Origin: Prosopocoilus inquinatus
Taxonomy: Eukaryota; Arthropoda; Insecta; Coleoptera; Lucanidae
Length of the DNA: 64,000 nucleotides
NCBI GenBank assembly: GCA_036172665.1
Contig: CM069873.1
Coordinates: 38,120,001 to 38,184,000, forward strand
Direction of reading: 5' to 3'
Both the position numbers and the translations under genes were made by a program. The first letter of the stretch is position 1; every line of letters starts with the position of its first letter. The notes beneath the pieces were generated by a model. The model did not search any database. It saw nothing but the letters and a program-made list of their open reading frames with translations, and had not been told where the DNA came from. Of the stretch, positions 24,991 to 35,419 are shown piece after piece.

Positions 24991-25246
24991 ATTAAGTATT
25001 TTCTCAAGAAATTTCAGCCGGTGTCAAAAAAGCCCATGCTCCTAGCCTATTATTATCGAATCGAGGGAACAAACTCGCAAACAAGAGAACGTGACGTCAA
25101 AATGACGTAAGCTCTCATACAAAATATATACAGTTTTTCCGCTGGATCTTTGCAGATACATTATAGTGTCCTGATCCAAGTAAAGAATCAACACCTTCAT
25201 TTATCACTGTCTGACACATCATATGATAAAACAATAAAAGAATCTA

Positions 25247-25502
25247 AAATTCCTGGCTTCCGATTGGAACCGCGTCTCTCCTCGGATTTCTTCTTCTGCC
25301 GATGTTTCGTTCTCCATTGCAGAAGAACTTCCTCAGGACTGCTGCTGGTGGTAGTGCTGCTGCTGCTGCTGCTGATGGTCTTGCTGCTGCTTCTCGTAAG
25401 TCGTTGAGACTGTTCTGAGAAGTTCTTCTGTAATGGAGAACGAAATGTCGGCAGTAGAAGAAATCCGAGGAGAGACGCGGTTCCAACCGGAAGTCAGGAA
25501 TT
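25247..25502. mobile_element. Foldback element with a CTG-repeat core
   Basis: Arms of about 95 bp (25247-25345 and 25405-25502) are near-identical inverted copies; both contain GGAACCGCGTCTCTCCTCGG. The centre is a run of CTG/CTT triplets (25341-25395). The repeat is GC-rich compared with its surroundings and ends in AATTCCTG/CAGGAATT. Open frames on both strands here are produced by the triplets and the symmetry and are not called. Confidence 0.85.
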
Positions 25503-27750
25503 CAACGATGGACGACGGCCGCGGAAGCCTTCAAGTTAAACTAATAAAAAAATCTATAAGTTTATCATTTTGAGTTATTACATACATATGTTTACTCTGC
25601 TGCGTATAAAATGAAAACAAATAAAAAATAATTTTTACGTCGCGTATAAATATTCTGCCGCGCATAAAATATCCGGTTTTTTAACTGACAGTCACACTGA
25701 CAGTTGTGGCTAGGTTGCGATTTCTTGAGCTTATTTTACCCATGATTTTATTTTACCCATGATTTTGCTTGGCATTTTTTAGGTTAAGATCAACCTCAGT
25801 GATCGGTGGTTAAGATTATCCGACATCTGACACTATAACCAAGCTCAAATTGCAGTTTGAATAATGAATATTGTCGCGAAGTTGAATACGAAGTATCGAT
25901 TGGATTCACTTGCGAAAATTTTATGACATAAATGCAAAGATACAGCGAAAAAAAGGTATCTAAATCGTACGATAAATACGTCATTTTGACGACACGTTCT
26001 CTTATGAGTTTGTTCCCTAAATTCGAAAATAAGGCTTCAAGTCTATTACGATGGACACTGGAAGATTTTTAACATTGGATCTTGGCTATTGCGAAATTTC
26101 AAAAACTAATCAATTGTCCAATTACGGTGCTCCTCGCCTTGTGTGAAGTTTACCGTTCTTTCTCATCTTTAAGCGCCCTAATTTATAAGATAGAGTTTCA
26201 GTCCAGTTTTACTGCTACTCATTACTTTTTGAGTTTTAAAATAACAATGTGATTCATGTTATTCGGACATCTTAAAATGAAGACATTTTACTGTTTTGTC
26301 TGTTATTTATTTACCAATAACAGCCCTACAATTTTTTTTGTCTGGTGCTTAAAATATTAGACCTAAACTTGACTATATTTGGTGTGCTAATTCCAAAAAT
26401 GGAATCAGTTTTCTCTATCCAGTATACTTAAAAACGGTTTTACCATTCAACCCATTGTTATAAACCATATCAGCAACGATAAAAAGACATTTGAAAATGG
26501 CTTTAATAAGTTTAAGTATACGCTTAAAAATTACATGGTAATTTCAACTCTAATTTATTTTGTTTTATTGTTTATGCTATCGTAACTTACATTTTAGTCA
26601 GAAAATTTGACGCCTATAGTTATAAAAACCGTTTTAGAAATTCTATCGTGCTTGTGACAAATAAGACAAATTAGTTGTAGGTGGTTTAGTTGCATAGAAT
26701 AAAAATTTAGTTAATTCTACCTTTTTATAAGCTGTCATTCATTTTTTCATTGTTAAGAAATATCAAAACTAGTTTTTGCAACTTTTATTTTGTTGCTGAA
26801 AACAAAAATCATCACGAATATTACACTGTTTCCACAACTAACACACCATCAGCTGGGACTAGTTTCACTAAAATATTTATTGTGACATCAAAAATTTAGT
26901 TGGGATTTTTAAGCGTGTATGAACACCATGCGTACCAAAAATCTTTTTCTTAGAGTTAAAAATAAGTATGATAAGAATAAATAAAGCGATAGGTAGCTGC
27001 AAACGACATATTTGACATAAAACCTTAATTAAATCTCTAGAAAAGTTAGATTTAGGTACAAATTACAAAGTACAGAAAATATGTAGAATTTATAGTACTA
27101 CTGTTTTGACACATTGAGTACAGATGAAAATAATTTTATGTTGTAGACCTCTAAAATTCAAAACAAAAATATCTTAAAACTTTTTGGTACCTTCAGTAGT
27201 TAGTGAGATGCTGCCCTAGATTGCACTCTTGGGATATCCTGTATTTAATCACATCTTTTTAATTTTTCATGTCATATTATCTGAACCATACGCATGCTTG
27301 ATCAAAAATGCGGTGACGTGAATCAGGTTATTGTCATATTTGTCATAATATTCAAGAAAATAGAACGTTTATACGAAAACAGTTATTTATGCAGAGACTA
27401 AGGTGAATACGTCGTGTCTCGGAAACTAGACCCGACAAACCAAATCTGGTGATGTTTTTTCAGTTCTGCTTGAAATTACGTAAGAATGCTTACAAAATCA
27501 CAAGCACCAAAATGTGTATTTTTTATTTATTATAAACAGGCATACAAGTTTCACCATAATAAGAATAAGTACACTACGAACACTCGTTATTTCATAAACT
27601 AAATTTTCAAATGATTGCTGTTGAATAAGTGTTCATTAGACTCAAAATGTTGACAAATTAACCCTATTTGGTCATAGATATTTTCAAAAATTAACTTCAT
27701 ATTATAAACGCGTTTTAATTTCACACTTATGCATACTTATATCGAACATT
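25503..27750. other. AT-rich stretch, no gene seen
   Basis: No coding region, RNA gene or clear repeat is recognised in these 2.2 kb. Confidence 0.55.
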
Positions 27751-27755
27751 ATCTT

Positions 27756-27905
27756 ATTAATTGCATACATAACTAATTCGTTCGTAATTGCATCATCGTC
27801 TGATTACATTATTCAACAAAAATTAATATTATTAATTCCATACATAACTAATTCGTTCGTAATTGCTTCATTGTCTGACTACATTATTAAAAAAAATTAA
27901 TATTT
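27756..27905 (+). repeat. Two-copy tandem duplication, 75-bp unit
   Basis: ATTAATTGCATACATAACTA at 27756 recurs as ATTAATTCCATACATAACTA at 27831, and the similarity runs through the rest of each unit. Confidence 0.85.
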
Positions 27906-28433
27906 TTATAGCTATTTCAAATGTGATTACGCGGGGAATCATATCGACACAAAAAGACTTATAATGTATTTGTTTTAAAACCTCGGGAATACTGTTTCCA
28001 CACTGTTTCCCAGTTCTAATTTATTTTTTTCCTTGGACTCATTCGAAAGACACCTTTATTAAATCGATTTTTATTATGGGATATACCATATGATTTCTTA
28101 AATTTTAGATAAAGATTAGCCATGAATATTTAAATTTAGCCGTTGAGGATAATAGTATGAGCAGGAAAAGAGGAAAGAGCAAACCTACGATCAAAACAAA
28201 AGAAGTTTTGGGAAATTCTACGGTAAATTTTTATTTATTGAGGTATTTATCATAATATGTTTTGCTTTCCACTGCCTCCCCTTATCTAAAATTTAAGAAA
28301 TCATACGGTATAACTAACGAACTATTGTTTCAATTAGAAGTATTTCCCTCAACTCAGCAACGAATTGCTTCTTTAGTTGTAAGCTTCACGGTTGTACACC
28401 AACTTAATTTATTCTCACCGTTTCTGCAACATT
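27906..28433. other. AT-rich stretch, no gene supported
   Basis: A short ATG frame at 28157 (MSRKRGKSKPTIKTKEV...) is followed by a GTAAAT donor-like word, and a 102-codon frame runs 28262-28570. Neither shows a recognisable domain, and the second overlaps a degenerate repeat module, so neither is called. Confidence 0.4.
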
Positions 28434-28925
28434 CCGGAGGTCATGTCGGGAATAGATCGATTCTGGGATCTCCTCAGACCTGGACCTTGAATGAAACCAT
28501 TTTCAGAGATATGTCAATTTTGCAACGTTTGCTCATTGCCCAATCAATGACATTGAAAAGAAAAAAGTGATTTTCTAACCTCCTCAATGAGAGGGAAATG
28601 TTTGGTCGCAGGAGCTTCCAGATTTAATTTCAGTCACAACAAAATCATACTGAAAATAAATTTAACTGCATAGATAGGTATATAAGGCCTACAAACACCT
28701 GGGAGGCGGGAGGGAAGCTGTAACCTTGCAGAAGGGCAGTCACGCAGAAGGTCACTTCAAGGTCACCTGGAGGTCCCTCTAACCTTGACATAACCTTATC
28801 ATTGAAGTCACTTCAAGGTCATGATCTTGACCATGAAGATTATGATAAGGTAACGCCAGGAATGGATTCTGGAACCTCCACCTCAAGGTCATGGCCTTGA
28901 ACTTGAAGGTCATGGTGAGGTCACG
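28434..28925. repeat. Degenerate hairpin arm and TCAAGGTCA array 3
   Basis: 28434-28497 is a mutated copy of the hairpin arm (GGGAATAGATCGATTCTGG...CTCCTCAGACC). At 28735-28925 the motifs CAAGGTCA and TGACCTTGA recur in both orientations, with ATTCTGGAACCTCC nearby, as in the other two loci. Confidence 0.75.
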
Positions 28926-28927
28926 TC

Positions 28928-29017
28928 AGGAATAGGCCGATTCTGGAACCTCCTCTGACCTTGACCTTGAATTTTATTGGTCAAGGTCGGAGGAGGTTCC
29001 AGAATCGGCCTATTCCT
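28928..29017. repeat. Long hairpin module, copy 2
   Basis: AGGAATAGGCCGATTCTGG...CTGACCTTGACC is mirrored by GGTCAAGGTC...CCAGAATCGGCCTATTCCT almost perfectly (about 38-bp arms) around a short AT loop. It is the best preserved copy of the module seen at 11289-11372. Confidence 0.9.
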
Positions 29018-29043
29018 ACTACTGCAATGTTAAGTTTTGTTTT

Positions 29044-29800
29044 ATTGTTGCAAACGTCACAATTTATTAATTTGTAATTACTTCAAACCAACGGCTAAAA
29101 CTCAGAGGGTGCTTTCAACGAAAGATCTCGATGTGTACATTTATATTCTGCAAAGAGAATGTTTATGCAAGTGCTGGATGGAGAGTTATGAACGTGTAAA
29201 ATTGGTACTGTTTTATTGCTCCGGGCGTCACTTTTAATTAATTTCTAATTACTTCAAATCAAGCGCCTAAAACTCAGAGGGTACTTTAGACGGAAGCTCT
29301 CGATATGCACTTTCATATTCTACAAACAGAATGTTTATGCAAATGCTGGATGGATAGTTATGAACGTTTGAATTTGGTATTCTTTTATTGCTCCGACCGT
29401 CACTTTTAATTAATATCTAATTACTTCAAAACTACCGGCTAAAACTCAGAGGGTGCTGTAGACGGAAGTTCTTAATGTGCCCTTTCATATTCTGCAAACA
29501 GAATGTTTATGCAAATGCTGGATGGATAGTTATGAACGTTTGAATTTGGTATTCTTTTATTGCTCCGACCGTCACTTTTAATTAATATCTAATTACTTCA
29601 AAACTACCGGCTAAAACTCAGAGGGTGCTGTAGACGGAAGTTCTTAATGTGCCCTTTCATATTCTGCAAACAGAATGTTTATGCGAATACTAGATGAAAT
29701 GATATGGAGGTTCAAAGTTAGCATTATTTTATTGCTGGGAATGTCACATTTAATTAATTTTCTAATTACTTTAAATCAACCGGTTAAAACTTTCTAAAGG
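29044..29800 (+). repeat. 172-bp tandem repeat, about 4.4 copies
   Basis: The word ATTGYT...CGTCAC recurs at 29044, 29215, 29387, 29559 and 29731 (spacing 171-172 bp). Shared unit landmarks are TAATTACTTCAAA, CTAAAACTCAGAGGGTGCT and GAATGTTTATGCAA. The third and fourth units are nearly identical, showing recent amplification; the last is the most diverged. It follows immediately after the hairpin module. Confidence 0.9.
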
Positions 29801-30105
29801 CATTATTTAAATAGATATGGATGTTTACTTTCTACTACGTGAAAATTTTCAATGAAACCAATTGTTTTAGTGCAATATATGAATAATGACTTATGCTGGT
29901 TAAAATAGTCATAGTTAACTTAATATCAAATATTTTTTCAGTTTCTTCATACGAGGGGAATCTACACATTATAATCTTTGTAATAGATTAAATATTATTG
30001 ATCTGTGATCGTTATTTTACCGGTGGCAGCGTTTTGAAATTTCATAATTTTATTGTTGGAATTTTATTGCTAACTTCTCATCGGTGAGTTTCATCAACAC
30101 AGCAG

Positions 30106-30250
30106 CAACTGGAAATCATTTTGAGCGAAACGACGCACTTTACCATTGTTCTTGTTACTTATCGAATCGATGTTTACTATATTTCACGTTATTTGCCGTT
30201 TCGGTGAACTCTAGTAACTCTGATGTGAGATACGAATTGTTACAAGTCGA
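30106..30250 (+). repeat. Solitary diverged monomer of the 148-bp satellite
   Basis: CAACTGGAAATCATTTTGAG opens a single unit collinear with the satellite monomer to AGTAACTCTGATGTGAGATACGAA near its end, roughly three quarters identical by eye. It stands alone, 20 kb from the array. It could be an ancestral copy or a lone transferred one. Confidence 0.85.
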
Positions 30251-31740
30251 ATATTTAGAAAATTTATTTTACTGAAAATTATTATTATTGAAAAAGTTTC
30301 TCTAAGTGGTTAATTACACTAGCCTGCGATTGTTTTGCGGATGACATAAAACTAGGTGTAAGTAATAGATTTGGTGTTAATAAATATAATAATTTTTTCA
30401 TCACCCAACATACTTTTTTAAATAACAATATTTCAAAATAAGTTTTTCAATCATAATTTTTGAAAAGCCAACTGTACTCACTTGTTTGCACATATCTACT
30501 TGTCATTATTGACATATTTGTGCTTATTAATATTGCTTAAAAGGTTTATACGTTTCATGCTATACGAAATATTATTTGTAGTATACCGTGTGTTTAAGCA
30601 AATATTGAAAAAAGAAAGAATGACAAGGTAAATGCTACAAAAAGACGTGTAAATGATCGTAACCTTTTTTGCTACATTTGTGGTTAAACCAAAAATGCAC
30701 CAAAATAAGCTTATTATATTCAGAGTTCGTTATAAGTTATAACCGGTAAATAAAAACGAAGTATGTATTTAATAGACCTGTAACCGAGAGTTCGCTACAA
30801 TCAGAAAACACCAGAAAATCACGGGTTATAGAGATTTCGAGTTAAAAAATAAATAGCAGTTACATACAATGTGCACGGACCATCAGTAAATTTCGACTTA
30901 CAGAAAATATCGATTTGCAGAGGTACGAATTATAGAGGTGAGGCTGTATATATTTTTGTAATTAGGAAAAAGACACGTTTATTAATTCTAGAAAATATAC
31001 TGAATTTTTAATCTAAAATAACAGATAAAATAGATTTTAAAACTTAACTTTAATTCAATTAAAATAAAGTTGATTCTCATTTCCAATCGTTATTTGTTTT
31101 TCTTTTTTTTAGTAAATTCTGGCCGTTCAGGTAAGTCTCTAGAACATTTGCAATAAAAATTTTGTTATATGTCTAATAATAAATATCAGCGGCAAAAAAA
31201 AATTTTTTCGCAGGCTAGTGTTATTTATGTCACGGAAATTGTTTCAAAATATAAATTGGGCCATATTGAGTTATGGTTAAAATGTAAACTGCTTGTTTCA
31301 TTTGTTACAATAATATAACGTTACCAAAGTGGCTCCGTGAATTTGGCCCCCACAATATTAATTTATTAACTTACAATTTCGTAGCAATTAGTAATCGATT
31401 AGTAATTACTTATGACCGATAGGCAATAATTTGTAAGATCTTTGTTCGGGAGAAAATCACAGTTGACTATTTTGGTGCTAACTTCTCGGAAGCCTCCAAC
31501 TATTTTAATTATATTTTCTCGTTATCAATAATTAGAAAGTTAATTGTAAGTTTTTGTAATCCCTAAAGCGTAATTTGTAAGTGATCCTTTTACGCTATTT
31601 TCATTAATTAATTTTCTGGGTGCTAACTTCTCGGCAGCATGTTACTTATTGAACTTTAAATATTTATTCTGCTTAATATTTAGTAAGCCTGTAGTAAGTA
31701 TTTGTAAGTGAAAAATTATAATTTGTAACTGAAACAATTA
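30251..31740. other. AT-rich stretch, no gene seen
   Basis: A phrase GGTGCTAACTTCTCGG occurs at about 31477 and 31619, and a related TTGCTAACTTCTC at 30067, suggesting scattered repeat pieces. Nothing coding is recognised. Confidence 0.5.
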
Positions 31741-31747
31741 AAAAAGT

Positions 31748-32325
31748 TTTGTGCAAATCGTTTTTGATTGCAGTGAGAACCTCGAGCAGCCTCTGGACAG
31801 CTGTTTCAGCCCTGCTTGGGGCTTCTTCAGCAGAAACGTAGATCGAAAAAAACGATTTGCACAAAATTTTTCTAAAATCTTTCATTATGCTATGACAGCA
31901 AGCATGGCCGCCTTGCATGGGGGACTCATTAGGAGCAAATCCCGCTTCAATTTGTCTATCCTACTGCAATGTTAGGTCAAAAAGCGATAGTAAGATGTCG
32001 CTGTTTTATATGTTCATCATTCTTACATCGCATTTGCGAATAAATTGGGCAAGTCGTTTTTGGTCTGCAGTGGGAATGTCGAGCTACGTTTCTGCTGAAG
32101 AAGCCCCAAGCAGGGCTGAAACAGCTGTCCAGAGGCTGCTCGAGGTTCTCACTGCAATCAAAAACGATTTGCACAAAATTTTTCTAAAATCTTTCATTAT
32201 GCTATGACAGCAAGCATGGCCGCCTTGCATGGGGGACTCATTAGGAGCAAATCCCGCTTCAATTTGTCTATCCTACTGCAATGTTAGGTCAAAAAGCGAT
32301 AGTAAGATGTCGCTATTTTATATGT
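31748..32325. repeat. Composite inverted and direct repeat
   Basis: 31750-31841 and 32085-32176 are perfect or near-perfect inverted copies (92 bp, containing CTGGACAGCTGTTTCAGCCC). In addition 31849-32013 and 32161-32325 are direct copies with one difference seen (GCTGTTTTAT against GCTATTTTAT), offset by 312 bp. A third, diverged forward copy of the arm starts near 32047 (AGTCGTTTTTGGTCTGCAGT). The open frames here on both strands come from the symmetry and are not genes. Confidence 0.9.
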
Positions 32326-32530
32326 ACAAGGTTAACGATCAAGTCAGAGGAGGTTGCAAAATCTCAATGTCATTGACGTGACCTCATCATTGCCTCTAAA
32401 AGCGAGGTCAGAGGAGGGTTCCAAAAATTATCTATCCTTGACCTGACTTGACGGAGGATCCAAAAACGGTTTATCTTGAATACGACTGTAAGGTTGGAGG
32501 AGGTAGGGACCCCCACCTAAAATCTTGTTA
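32326..32530. repeat. Degenerate copy of the hairpin/half-site module upstream of the Polinton promoter
   Basis: AAGTCAGAGGAGGTTGCAAAA, GAGGTCAGAGGAGGGTTCC and similar words echo the arms of the hairpins at 11289 and 28928, but the symmetry is lost. It ends just before a TATA-Inr promoter. Confidence 0.5.
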
Positions 32531-32562
32531 TATAAGGTTCTTCATTTGGGAATAGATTCAGT
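32531..32562 (+). promoter_or_regulatory. TATA-Inr core promoter of the first Polinton gene
   Basis: TATAAGG at 32531-32537 lies 29 bp before the A of TCAGT (32558-32562), the arthropod initiator consensus. The spacing is textbook. The transcript would start at about 32560 and lead into the spliced gene that follows. Confidence 0.7.
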
Positions 32563-33494
32563 TGTTACAGAACTATGAGTTGTGTTGTTAAGTTAATCAC
32601 CTACCTACATACATAAAAGTAAGTTTAAATCATCTTGTTGTAATAATTTATAATTTGTATATTTTTATTGTATTTAACAGTGACATCTAAACAAGTGGAT
32701 TTTTTTCTGAAACAAAAGAGAAGGCTCGTGAACGATCCTTGTGATGACGTACAGAAGAAACGACTTCTGACTGAAAACGTTGATAAACCAAAAGAAGAAA
32801 AGCCAGATGAGCACGGTTTGAATATGCCCTCAGTTCGAAACGAGTTTCAATTTGAAAATTTGAAGATTTTCGTCAATGTGATACTAATGAGACAGCACCT
32901 TCCGAGATTTCAGAAGCAAGAGAGGTGACTGACGTAGATCAGTTGCCACTTTTAGCTCAAAGTGTATATTTTGTAAATAAGAGCCGTACGAAGTGGATTT
33001 GTGTCAGACTGTGTACCGAAACATTTTTTGATCCGATAATACGTATTATGGGTTCCAAAAGGCAGAGCATATCGTTTTTAGAAGAGGAATGGAAAGAATT
33101 TTCTTCTTATAACTACATTTTGAAGTCGTATTTTGTTGAGAAGAAAACTATTTAGCCGGTAATGAAAATCAGCTCAGTAAAGGCGTCTTTCGAACGCATC
33201 GAAGGAACGAAAATACTGAAATTAGAAAGAGGTGTGGAGACATTATACATATCTTATAAAGGTCTATTGGAACTCTGGAAATTTTTGAAAGTTTTGAAAC
33301 AATTGAACTATAAATCATTCTATAGCAACATGATTCCATGCTTGAGTGTTATGGAAAGTGATATCAAGACAAATGTTAAATCATTTCTTAATAATGAAAT
33401 ATCTGAGAAAGGAGCAATTACAAATGAATTAATGATGTTTGGAATTAGTAAATTAATTTTTGGTATAAGTATGCATAAAGCTGTCAATATGTAA
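32560..33494 (+). pseudogene. Polinton leader gene, unrecognised protein, with split start codon
   Basis: A 62-bp intron is predicted at 32619-32680 (GTAAGT...TTTAACAG). Splicing brings the A at 32618 next to TG at 32681, making an ATG across the junction that opens the frame TSKQVDFFLKQKRR and onwards. The N-terminal part is Lys/Glu-rich. A frameshift near 32870 moves the coding sequence to the frame read from 32925, and an in-frame TAG at 33153-33155 splits the C-terminal part. That region contains VRLCTETFFDPIIRI and ISFLEEEWKEF, vaguely like a PC4-type single-strand DNA-binding fold; this is speculative. A poly(A) signal AATAAA follows near 33549. Confidence 0.5.
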
Positions 33495-33632
33495 ATGTTT
33501 TGTGATTTAATATGTATATATTTCTAGATATGACACTGTCAGTCGTAAATAAAATATTCTAAGAACACTGTTTGATCCTTTATTTAATAAACTAACGATA
33601 CTTAACCAAAAAATTAAGAGAAATTTTCACGC

Positions 33633-33641
33633 TATATAAAG
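33633..33641 (+). promoter_or_regulatory. TATA box before the phospholipase gene
   Basis: TATATAAAG lies 66 bp before the ATG at 33707, which leaves room for a start site about 30 bp downstream and a short leader. Confidence 0.6.
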
Positions 33642-33706
33642 ATAAGCAGTGATTATTGAAGTAGTACACATGTAACATCGTTGACTGTTAGAAAGAAAAG
33701 CCATAA

Positions 33707-34528
33707 ATGCGACGTCGTGTCAAAACAGATTACACTGTGAAAAGTACCTCAAAACGAAAAGTTCGTGATTTACTTAATACTTTAATTAATAAACTACCAG
33801 TAGAGTTACACTTACCAGGTTACAATTACTGCGGTCCGGGGACAAAATTAGACGTTCGACTTAAAAGAGGAGACAGAGGTGTAAATGCGTTGGATGAGGC
33901 GTGCAAGCAACACGATATTGCATATTCTGTAAGTAGCGATTTAGAAAAACGTCACGAAGCAGATAAAAAATTGTATCAAACGGCGGTGAAAAGAGTGAAG
34001 AGTACAGAAGCGGGATTTGGTGAAAAAGCATCTGCATTATCTGTAGCCGCCTTAATGAAAGCTAAGACAAAGCTTGGAATGGGAAACGGAGTGAAGAGAA
34101 AGCGTAGTAAACGGAAGAAGCGTGCTGGTAAATTATCATTTCGACAAGCTGTAAGGAAAGCTCAAGATGCAATTTCACGTAATGGTAACAAGAGTCTGTT
34201 AGAAAATGTGAAATAGGCGCAGGCTCTTTTAAAGAAGGACCACAAGAAAATAAGACGTCCACGTCAAAGAGTGATACCAATTCCTAAGAGAGGAGGGTTT
34301 TTATCTTTAATTCCATTATTTGCGGCTTTGGGCGCACTAGGATCGCTCGGCGGCGGTGCAGCTGCAATTGATAAGGCGGTAAACGATGCAAAAGCTGCGA
34401 AAGAGCAACTGAAAGAGGCAGAGCGACATAATCGCGCTATGGAAACAAAAGCAGTGGGAAGCGGATTCTATATAAAACCTTACAAAATCGGGTGTGGGTT
34501 ATATTTACGATCCAATCCAAACAACTGA
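33707..34528 (+). pseudogene. Polinton phospholipase A2 (VP1-type) protein with pX-like tail, amber-split
   Basis: Residues about 37-75 carry the parvovirus VP1-type phospholipase A2 signature: the Ca-binding loop YCGPGT and the catalytic H-D of ACKQHDIAYS. The domain is used by virions to breach membranes and is common in insect Polintons. A basic region (KRKRSKRKKR) follows. An in-frame TAG at 34214-34216 interrupts the gene; the same frame continues to 34528 with a hydrophobic Gly/Ala segment (LSLIPLFAALGALGSLGGG), a short helix and a YIKPYKIGCGLYL tail, resembling the adenovirus pX-like tail of Polinton proteins. Both parts being in one frame argues for a single gene of about 274 codons with one nonsense change. 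Confidence 0.85.
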
Positions 34529-34534
34529 AATATT

Positions 34535-34910
34535 TGCCTCGGCGACCGTTCACTAACACTGACATACTGAAATATGCTAGAAATATGCTAAAATATGGAA
34601 ATTACCTTTCTTTCGAGGTGTGTTTATGAGAGATACTTCACCTAAAAAGATATGGAAGCATGAAAGTGGAGTAGTGAATTTAGATAGCGATTCTGGTGAA
34701 GGAACGCATTGGGTAGCATATCATAAGAGAGGAGGAATCGTAAAATATTTTGACAGCTTTGGAGATCTACGACCTCCAGTTGAAGTAGAGAAATATCTAT
34801 TGTCGAACGGATTGGGAGTTATTAGTTATAATTATGAAAGGTATCAGAAACAAAATACACAAAATTGTGGACATTTATGTCCACAGTTTTTAAAGTCCTT
34901 TACAAGTTAA
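34535..34910 (+). pseudogene. Polinton adenain-like cysteine protease (frameshifted)
   Basis: The maturation protease of Polintons, related to adenovirus protease. The catalytic His lies in EGTHWVAYHKRGG, the Asp in YFDSFGDLRPP and the Cys in NTQNCGHLC, in the right order and spacing. The intact part is read from 34626 (ATG of FMRDTSPKKIW). Upstream, FTNTDILKYARN (about 34547-34582) matches the family N-terminus in a different frame, so a frameshift near 34600-34615 breaks the gene. The catalytic triad itself is preserved. Confidence 0.88.
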
Positions 34911-34932
34911 GTAAGAATGTAGTACTTGAAAG

Positions 34933-35419
34933 ATGGTCAACATGGAATCTTCACCCGTTGCGTGTACTTTCAATGTTATGGGAACTGAATCAGTTTTATT
35001 TTGTGAATTGAATCCACCACTATACCTCGATGAAGACGCAATATATGAAATGTGCAACAGTAACTACTAGCGTGGATTCTGCATTTAGAGAAACACAGAC
35101 AGGAGTGGCAAGTACTGCTCAAGTAAATGTTTCTCAGAGTGCATTTACCACTCAAGCAAATGTGCCGCCTTCATGGTGGAATGAAATTGATAATTCCTCT
35201 TTCCTATTGCAAGAAGGAATTATCAATGATTCTGTACTGAACGCAGTTGGTGAGGTAATAGATCGTGTGAATCCTCGAGACATTCATTCCAGTCAACCAA
35301 TTGTTAGCCAATTGCTGGTTCCTAGTCCTTTTATTCTTAATCAGCAATCTACCCAACCTCCTTTTATTATTCCACAACAATTAATCGTTACTTCTTCTTT
35401 GAATGAAACCACCAAATAA
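34933..35419 (+). pseudogene. Polinton structural-like protein, frameshifted and short
   Basis: An ATG at 34933 opens 45 codons ending at TAG 35068-35070. They include LFCELNPPLYLDEDAIYEM, reminiscent of the N-terminal strand of an uncharacterised insect Polinton protein that begins with a P-P-I-x-L-D motif. The next open frame (35030-35419) continues with Ser/Thr/Gln-rich sequence and PPSWWNEIDNSSFLLQEG. A frameshift in 35030-35070 is the likely link. Its end overlaps the next gene's ATG at 35403 by 17 bp. Confidence 0.45.

Noticed and set aside
25150..25486. Leu- and Ala-rich frames on both strands
   Set aside because: They read the CTG triplets and the arms of a foldback element.
28262..28570. 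102-codon plus frame as a host gene
   Set aside because: No domain; its second half is a degenerate copy of the hairpin module.
30690..30960. Tigger/pogo-type end suggested by GTTATAAGTTATAA and related words
   Set aside because: No matching inverted end or target duplication could be placed.
31673..32207. Frames sharing AEEAPSRAETAVQRL
   Set aside because: The same peptide appears on both strands only because the DNA is an inverted repeat.
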